From Citrobacter europaeus (GTDB lineage: Bacteria > Pseudomonadota > Gammaproteobacteria > Enterobacterales > Enterobacteriaceae), in contig CP083650.1 in the NCBI GenBank assembly GCA_020099315.1, forward strand, positions 62,001-126,000: a stretch of DNA of 64,000 nt, written 5' to 3'. A program made the position numbers and the translations under genes. Positions 59,395-64,000 of the stretch are shown one piece after another. How positions within the stretch are numbered: position 1 is the first letter of the stretch; every line of letters begins with the position of its first letter. The notes below the pieces were generated by a model. It saw nothing but the letters and a program-made list of their open reading frames with translations, made no database searches and had not been told where the DNA came from.

Positions 59395-61659
59395 ATGCCG
59401 CAACCGGGACGTCACTTTTTCGCCAGTGCGCGCGGACGATTGCTGTTCTTCAATCTGCTGGTCGTCGCGGTTACGCTGATGGTGAGCGGCGTGGCGGTGC
59501 TGGGGTTTCAGCACGCCAGTCAGATCCAGGAGCAGGTGCAGCAGCAAACCGTTGATGACATGACCAGCAGCATGAACCTGGCGCGGGATACGGCGAACGT
59601 GGCGACGGCGGCGGTGCGGCTGTCGCAGGTGGTTGGCGCGCTGGAATACAAAGGTGAAGCGGAGCGGCTGCAGGAGACGCAACGGGCGCTGAAGGATTCG
59701 CTGGAACAGTTGGCTAATGCGCCGCTGGCTCAGCAGGAGCCGGTGCTGGTTGAGCGTATTATCCAGCGTAGTCAGGAGCTACAAAGCAGCGTGGAAGGTA
59801 TGCTGCAGCGCGGGCAACTGCGACACCTGGAACGTAACGCGTTGCTCAGTTCACTGTATCAGAATCAAAGTTATTTACGTCATCTGCAAAAGCTCACCGG
59901 CGCGCAGGATGACGTGCTGCTGGGACAAATAGACCGATTAATTATCGCCGCCATTGAAACACCCACGCCGCGTTCGGTGGTGAAACAACTGAATGGCGTG
60001 ATGCCTGCGCTGCCTTTGCAAGCCAATAATCCGCTGATTAGCCACATCCTCAACGACTTCAACCAGGAACTGCATAAGCTGGAGCCACTCTCTTCCGCGC
60101 TGGAACAAAGCGATTTGGCGATCAACTGGTATATGTTTCATATCAAAGCGCTGGTGGCGATCCTCAACAGCGATATCAACCAGTATGCCTCGCAGGTGGC
60201 GCTGATCTCCGAACAGCGGGTGGCGCAAAGCCATCAGGAATTGCAATCTGGCGCGTTGTTTATTTTGGCGTTTGCGCTGCTGGCGGTGGTGATCACCGGC
60301 TTTGCCGGGTGGTATATCTACCGTAACCTCGGTTCCAACCTGACGGCCATTTCACGGGCGATGACCCGGCTGGCGCACGGTGAATCGGACGTCAGCGTAC
60401 CGGCCCTGCAGCGTCGCGATGAGCTGGGTGAGCTGGCCCGCGCCTTTAGCGTCTTTGCCCGTAATACAGCGTCGCTGGAGCACACCACCCGATTGCTAAA
60501 AGAAAAAACCAGCCAGATGGAAATCGACCGCACCGAGCGCCAGGGGCTGGAGGAAGCGCTATTGCATAGCCAAAAGCTGAAGGCGGTGGGGCAACTGACG
60601 GGCGGATTAGCGCATGATTTCAATAACCTGCTGGCGGTGATTATTGGCAGCCTGGATCTGGTGAACCCAGACTCGCCCGATGCGCCGCGGGTCAATCGGG
60701 CGCTTAAAGCCGCCGAGCGCGGGGCGCTGCTTACCCAGCGGCTGCTGGCCTTTTCGCGCAAACAGTCGTTGCACCCTCATGCGGTGGAGCTGAAAACGCT
60801 GCTGGAAAACCTGGGCGAACTGATGCGCCACTCTCTTCCGGCCACGTTGACGCTGGAGATTGAAGCCCAGTCTCCCGCCTGGCCCGCGTGGATTGACGTC
60901 AGCCAACTGGAAAACGCCATTATCAATCTGGTGATGAACGCCCGTGACGCCATGGACGGGCAGGCGGGCACGATTAAAATCCGTACCTGGAATCAGCGGG
61001 TCACGCGTAGCGATGGGCGTAAGCAGGATATGGTGATGCTGGAGGTTGCCGACCAGGGAAGCGGGATGTCGCAGGAGGTGAAAGCTCAGGTCTTCGAACC
61101 GTTTTTCACCACTAAACAGACCGGTAGCGGCAGCGGGCTGGGGCTATCGATGGTCTACGGTTTTGTGCGCCAGTCCGGTGGCCGGGTGGAGATTGAAAGC
61201 GCGCCCGGACAGGGAACGACGGTCAGATTGCAGCTTCCTCGCGCCGTTGTGCCGGTGCAGGCTCAGGCAGAACCGGTGGCGGTACATGCGGCGAGCAGCG
61301 ATGAAAAACTGGTGCTGGTACTTGAAGATGAAGCCGATGTGCGCCAGACGTTATGTGAGCAGTTACACCTGCTGGGCTATCTGACGTTAGAGGCCGCCAA
61401 CGGCGAACAGGCGATGCATATGCTGGCGGCTTCATCCGAGATTGATATTTTTATCAGCGATTTAATGTTGCCGGGGGGATTAAGCGGCGTGGATGTGGTT
61501 AATCATGCGCTGGCACATTATCCGCAACTGAACATCCTGCTGATTAGCGGTCAGGATTTACGTCCGGCGCATAACCCGGCGCTGCCGGATGTGGCATTAC
61601 TGCGTAAACCTTTTACCCGAGGAGAACTGGCGCAGGCGCTGCGGCATTCGCGTAATTGA
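59395..61659 (+). CDS. Hybrid sensor histidine kinase with C-terminal receiver
   Basis: 754 residues from the ATG at 59395 (GGAGCGTGAT precedes; the longer frame from 59293 is unlikely). TM1 about 15-37, a periplasmic helical sensor region about 40-280, TM2 about 285-307, HAMP about 310-360, dimerisation and phospho-acceptor GGLAHDFNN with His407, catalytic ATPase domain (NLVMNARDAMDG; GSGSGLGLSMVYGFV) and a receiver with Asp689 (FISDLMLPGG). No HPt domain is present. It is divergent from the transporter operon and probably senses its sugar with the regulator at 42232. Confidence 0.9.
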   Translation: MPQPGRHFFASARGRLLFFNLLVVAVTLMVSGVAVLGFQHASQIQEQVQQQTVDDMTSSMNLARDTANVATAAVRLSQVVGALEYKGEAERLQETQRALKDSLEQLANAPLAQQEPVLVERIIQRSQELQSSVEGMLQRGQLRHLERNALLSSLYQNQSYLRHLQKLTGAQDDVLLGQIDRLIIAAIETPTPRSVVKQLNGVMPALPLQANNPLISHILNDFNQELHKLEPLSSALEQSDLAINWYMFHIKALVAILNSDINQYASQVALISEQRVAQSHQELQSGALFILAFALLAVVITGFAGWYIYRNLGSNLTAISRAMTRLAHGESDVSVPALQRRDELGELARAFSVFARNTASLEHTTRLLKEKTSQMEIDRTERQGLEEALLHSQKLKAVGQLTGGLAHDFNNLLAVIIGSLDLVNPDSPDAPRVNRALKAAERGALLTQRLLAFSRKQSLHPHAVELKTLLENLGELMRHSLPATLTLEIEAQSPAWPAWIDVSQLENAIINLVMNARDAMDGQAGTIKIRTWNQRVTRSDGRKQDMVMLEVADQGSGMSQEVKAQVFEPFFTTKQTGSGSGLGLSMVYGFVRQSGGRVEIESAPGQGTTVRLQLPRAVVPVQAQAEPVAVHAASSDEKLVLVLEDEADVRQTLCEQLHLLGYLTLEAANGEQAMHMLAASSEIDIFISDLMLPGGLSGVDVVNHALAHYPQLNILLISGQDLRPAHNPALPDVALLRKPFTRGELAQALRHSRN

Positions 61660-61728
61660 GATTCCTCCGCTACCCGCGAAAATACGCTTTGATTACCGTG
61701 GAGCGAGTTTCTCGATGAGGCTGGTTTT

Positions 61729-62055
61729 ATGCAACGCTCCACGACATTCTTACTTTTCACTCTGCTGATGACCACCGTTTCGGCGCAGGCGGATATTATC
61801 GATGACGCCATCGGCAATATTCAGCAGGCGATTAACGACGCATACAAACCGGACAACGGGCGGGATTATGACGACTCTCGTGATGAAAGCTGGCAGCGTC
61901 AGATGAGTGACGATCGTCGCAGACAATATGATGACCGCCGCCGCCAGTTTGAAGACCGACGCCGTCAACTGGATGACCGCCAGCGCCAGCTCGATCAGGA
62001 ACGGCGTCAGTTAGAAGACGAAGAACGCAGAATGGAAGAAGATTACGATCGTTAG
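61729..62055 (+). CDS. yjdP: YjdP, exported Arg/Asp-rich protein
   Basis: 108 residues. A signal peptide (STTFLLFTLLMTTVSAQA) is followed by a charged coiled-coil-like tail of repeating RRRQ(F/L)(E/D)DR units (about 55-108). E. coli YjdP has the same pattern and lies upstream of phnP. The function is unknown. Confidence 0.85.
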   Translation: MQRSTTFLLFTLLMTTVSAQADIIDDAIGNIQQAINDAYKPDNGRDYDDSRDESWQRQMSDDRRRQYDDRRRQFEDRRRQLDDRQRQLDQERRQLEDEERRMEEDYDR

Positions 62056-62147
62056 CTATAACGCTTTAAATATATGAGTATTTTGTCTCCCAGGCAGGGA
62101 TTCACCTGTCAGCTAAATATTTCGCCATTTTATGTCAAGAAATGCAC

Positions 62148-62176
62148 TTGAGCACAGTGCGTGTGTGCGTTACAAT
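62148..62176 (+). promoter_or_regulatory. Promoter of the higBA-like operon
   Basis: TTGAGC, 17 bases, TACAAT: a good sigma-70 promoter placed 36 bases before the toxin start. Confidence 0.65.
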
Positions 62177-62211
62177 CTCTCTATGCTTATGGAAGAGGAG
62201 CTGGCAATGGA

Positions 62212-62514
62212 ATGTCTAAATCATTAAACATCAGAAGTTTTCGGGATACATGGCTTGAAGATTTTTTTGAGCGGGCGACATCGCACAGAAAAATACCTGC
62301 GGATATTCATACTGCATTAGCCAGAAAGCTGGATATTATTAATGCGGCTGTTTCGCATCGGGATTTGCGCTCGCCACCCGGTAACAGATATGAAGAGTTA
62401 ACCGGAAAGTTGCAGGAATATTCTTCAATTAGAGTAAACAAGCAGTACCGATTAATATTCAAATGGATTAACGGTAAGGCCGAAGATGTGTACTTAGATC
62501 CACACATCTACTAG
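62212..62514 (+). CDS. HigB-type (RelE-like) toxin
   Basis: 100 residues from the ATG at 62212, preceded by GGAAGAGGAG; an upstream in-frame GTG at 62161 overlaps the promoter. The HigB pattern is clear: NIRSFRDTWLEDFFE at the start and the conserved YSSIRVNKQYRLIFKWINGKAEDVYLDPH at the end. Such toxins cleave ribosome-bound mRNA. The antitoxin gene follows after 26 bases. Confidence 0.85.
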   Translation: MSKSLNIRSFRDTWLEDFFERATSHRKIPADIHTALARKLDIINAAVSHRDLRSPPGNRYEELTGKLQEYSSIRVNKQYRLIFKWINGKAEDVYLDPHIY

Positions 62515-62540
62515 AACTAGAGAAAATCTAAGGTAAAGAT

Positions 62541-62882
62541 ATGAAACAGGCAACCAGAAAACCAACTACTGTGGGTGATATCCTGCAATATGAATACCTG
62601 GAGCCGCTCGAGCTGAAAATTAACGATCTGGCTGAAATACTGCATGTTCATCGCAATACGGTGAGCGCACTGGTCAACAATAATCGCAAATTAACAACGG
62701 ATATGGCGTTTCGTTTGGCCAAAGCGTTCGATACCTCCGTTGATTTCTGGCGTAACTTACAGTCGGCGGTTGACCTGTGGGAAGTTGAAAATGACATGCG
62801 GGCGCAAGAAGAACTGAACCGCATTGTTTCGGTTAAAGATTTTATCGCTCAGCGAAATGGCGAGTCTAAAAAAGTCGCCTGA
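62541..62882 (+). CDS. HigA-type antitoxin (XRE family)
   Basis: 113 residues with a helix-turn-helix (LEPLELKINDLAEILHVHRNTVSALVNNNRKLTTDMAFRLAKAF). The toxin-first order and the helix-turn-helix protein are the HigBA arrangement. It neutralises the toxin and represses the shared promoter. The pair lies between yjdP and phnP, where E. coli K-12 has none. Confidence 0.88.
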   Translation: MKQATRKPTTVGDILQYEYLEPLELKINDLAEILHVHRNTVSALVNNNRKLTTDMAFRLAKAFDTSVDFWRNLQSAVDLWEVENDMRAQEELNRIVSVKDFIAQRNGESKKVA

Positions 62883-62891
62883 CTGTCAGCT

Positions 62892-62928
62892 TGTAGGCCG
62901 GATAAGATGTTTTCATCGCATCCGGCTA
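62892..62928. repeat. REP element between higA and phnP
   Basis: TTGTAGGCCGGATAAGATG..CATCGCATCCGGC, a single REP unit between convergent genes. Confidence 0.8.
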
Positions 62929-62934
62929 ATTTCC

Positions 62935-63693
62935 TTACTCCAGCACAATCTCCATTCCGTCATATCCGGCTTCAAACCCTACTGGTAGCGGATTTCCCAT
63001 CATCCACAGGTCAAACTGATGGCTGATATGCGTCAGGATCACCCGTGGGCAGCGGATAACTTCGTTTAAGGCGATAACGGTATTTACATCGCTGTGATTG
63101 CGCGGCGGTTCGGCGCGCGGGGCGTGGCTGCAGTCGATGATAATCACCTGAGGCTGGTTATTGTGGAGAAACTTCAGCGTCTTGTCGGGAAGTCCGGCGG
63201 TATCGGAGAGCCACGCCACGCGGCTGTGCGCGGACTCCAGCAGATAGCCAAACGTCAACTTTGAATGATTGAGCGGCAGCGGCGTGACCTGCAACCCTTG
63301 CAGGTCAAACACCACAAATGGCGCAATGGTATGGCTAAAATCGAGGATGCCGGGATGCTTAAACAGATCGTCGCAACCCTGATCATCCGGCGGTCCGTAC
63401 ACCGGGATAGTTGCCCCCACGCCCCAGCGCAGCGGAAATAGTCCCTGCACGTGATCCATATGATAGTGGGTCAGCAGAAACTGCTGGAAGCTGCCCGCTG
63501 GCCAGTCGTCCATCAGATGTGGGATCCCCGCGTCCAGCAATGTCACCGCATTGTTGAATTTGACCACCCCGCTACAAGGGCGTCGACGGTATTGCACCTG
63601 TAAGCGTGCTCGTTGGCAGGCCGCACAATCGCAGCCAAATGTCGGCACCAGCTGCGCGCCGCCCGTTCCCGTCAGCGTAATGGTCAGACTCAT
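62935..63693 (-). CDS. phnP: PhnP, cyclic ribose phosphate phosphodiesterase
   Basis: 252 residues, as in E. coli. A metallo-beta-lactamase fold with LTHYHMDHVQGLFPLRWG (HxHxDH), HSKLTFGYLLE, WLSDTAGL and ILTHISHQF ligands, plus a structural CDCAACQ zinc knuckle. It opens the 1,2-cyclic ribose phosphate formed by C-P lyase. It is the last gene of the phn operon, eight bases after phnO. Confidence 0.96.
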   Translation of the reverse strand: MSLTITLTGTGGAQLVPTFGCDCAACQRARLQVQYRRRPCSGVVKFNNAVTLLDAGIPHLMDDWPAGSFQQFLLTHYHMDHVQGLFPLRWGVGATIPVYGPPDDQGCDDLFKHPGILDFSHTIAPFVVFDLQGLQVTPLPLNHSKLTFGYLLESAHSRVAWLSDTAGLPDKTLKFLHNNQPQVIIIDCSHAPRAEPPRNHSDVNTVIALNEVIRCPRVILTHISHQFDLWMMGNPLPVGFEAGYDGMEIVLE

Positions 63694-63701
63694 GGCTCCC
63701 C

Positions 63702-64000
63702 CTACACCGGTTTGGTGAAGCGAAAATGGCTCATGGTATAACCTTCGCGCTGGTAAAAACGATGTGCGTCAAGGCGTTGGGTGCTGGTGGAAAGCTCGGT
63801 GACTTCTGCGCCCGCTTCGCGCGCGGCGGCTTCGGCCCAGGCCAGTAACTGGCTGCCGACCCTTAACCCTCGCGCCTGCGGCATCACCACCAGTTCCTGG
63901 ATTTCGCCAATCCAGTTAGCGTGGTGCAGATGAAACTGTAGGTGCAGACCGATCAAGCCGACGACCTGTCCCTCGATTAACGCCAACTGGTAGTGCATAT
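63702..64000 (-). CDS. phnO: PhnO, aminophosphonate N-acetyltransferase (N-terminus outside window)
   Basis: The last ~99 residues of a GNAT acetyltransferase are present; alignment with E. coli PhnO (144 residues) puts the missing N-terminus beyond the window edge. The acetyl-CoA loop ELVVMPQARGLRVGSQLL and the final FYQREGYTMSHFRFTKPV are visible. It acetylates aminoalkylphosphonates. The ATG at 63998 is internal, not the start. Confidence 0.93.
   Translation of the reverse strand, partial: MHYQLALIEGQVVGLIGLHLQFHLHHANWIGEIQELVVMPQARGLRVGSQLLAWAEAAAREAGAEVTELSTSTQRLDAHRFYQREGYTMSHFRFTKPV

Overview
The window is a chromosomal segment of an enterobacterium close to Escherichia coli and most likely a Citrobacter. 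Gene order follows the E. coli block dinF-yjbJ-zur-dusA-pspG-qorA-dnaB-alr-tyrB-aphA-yjbR-uvrA-ssb-yjcB-pdeC-soxS-soxR-ghxP-yjcE, then actP-yjcH-acs, nrfA-G, gltP-yjcO-fdhF and yjdP-phnP-phnO. Proteins look near-identical to E. coli orthologues recalled from memory. The phn genes argue against Salmonella, and several insertions argue against E. coli itself. The genus call is inference.

1-20.6 kb is core: zinc repressor, tRNA dihydrouridine synthase, phage-shock PspG, replicative helicase, alanine racemase, aromatic aminotransferase, SOS-controlled uvrA/ssb sharing a LexA box, a c-di-GMP phosphodiesterase, the SoxRS switch with its operator, and a purine permease behind PurR-like sites. Differences from E. 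coli are a cupin gene between zur and dusA and the lack of yjbQ between aphA and yjbR.

20.6-26.2 kb is accessory: a REP-associated tyrosine transposase between two near-identical REP pairs, a LysR/CidA/CidB-type cassette, a Gfo/Idh/MocA oxidoreductase, an exported DUF4431-like protein and a 38-residue membrane peptide. 26.2-42 kb is core again: acetate scavenging (acs, yjcH, actP), periplasmic nitrite reduction (nrf), gltP, yjcO and selenocysteine-containing fdhF. A REP pair lies inside the nrfE/nrfF junction and joins the two genes in one reading frame.

42.2-61.7 kb replaces the mdt/als region of E. coli K-12. It looks like one sugar system: an OmpR-type regulator, a PfkB kinase, a class II aldolase, a D-lyxose-type isomerase, an RbsABC-type importer and a hybrid histidine kinase. 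It is cut in two by an AT-rich, oppositely oriented orphan type VI secretion island (about 45.7-55.7 kb). The island carries vgrG, a Tle3-type lipase effector, four tandem Tli3-type lipoprotein immunity genes, a PAAR tip and an unknown four-helix membrane protein. The immunity genes are mosaics of one another, and the spacers after copies 1-3 retain a copy of the 3' end of the effector gene. This is the most interesting structure in the window.

The right end holds yjdP, a HigBA-type toxin-antitoxin pair, phnP and the C-terminal part of phnO, which runs off the window. REP/BIME elements occur at eleven places and provide the stop codons of several genes.
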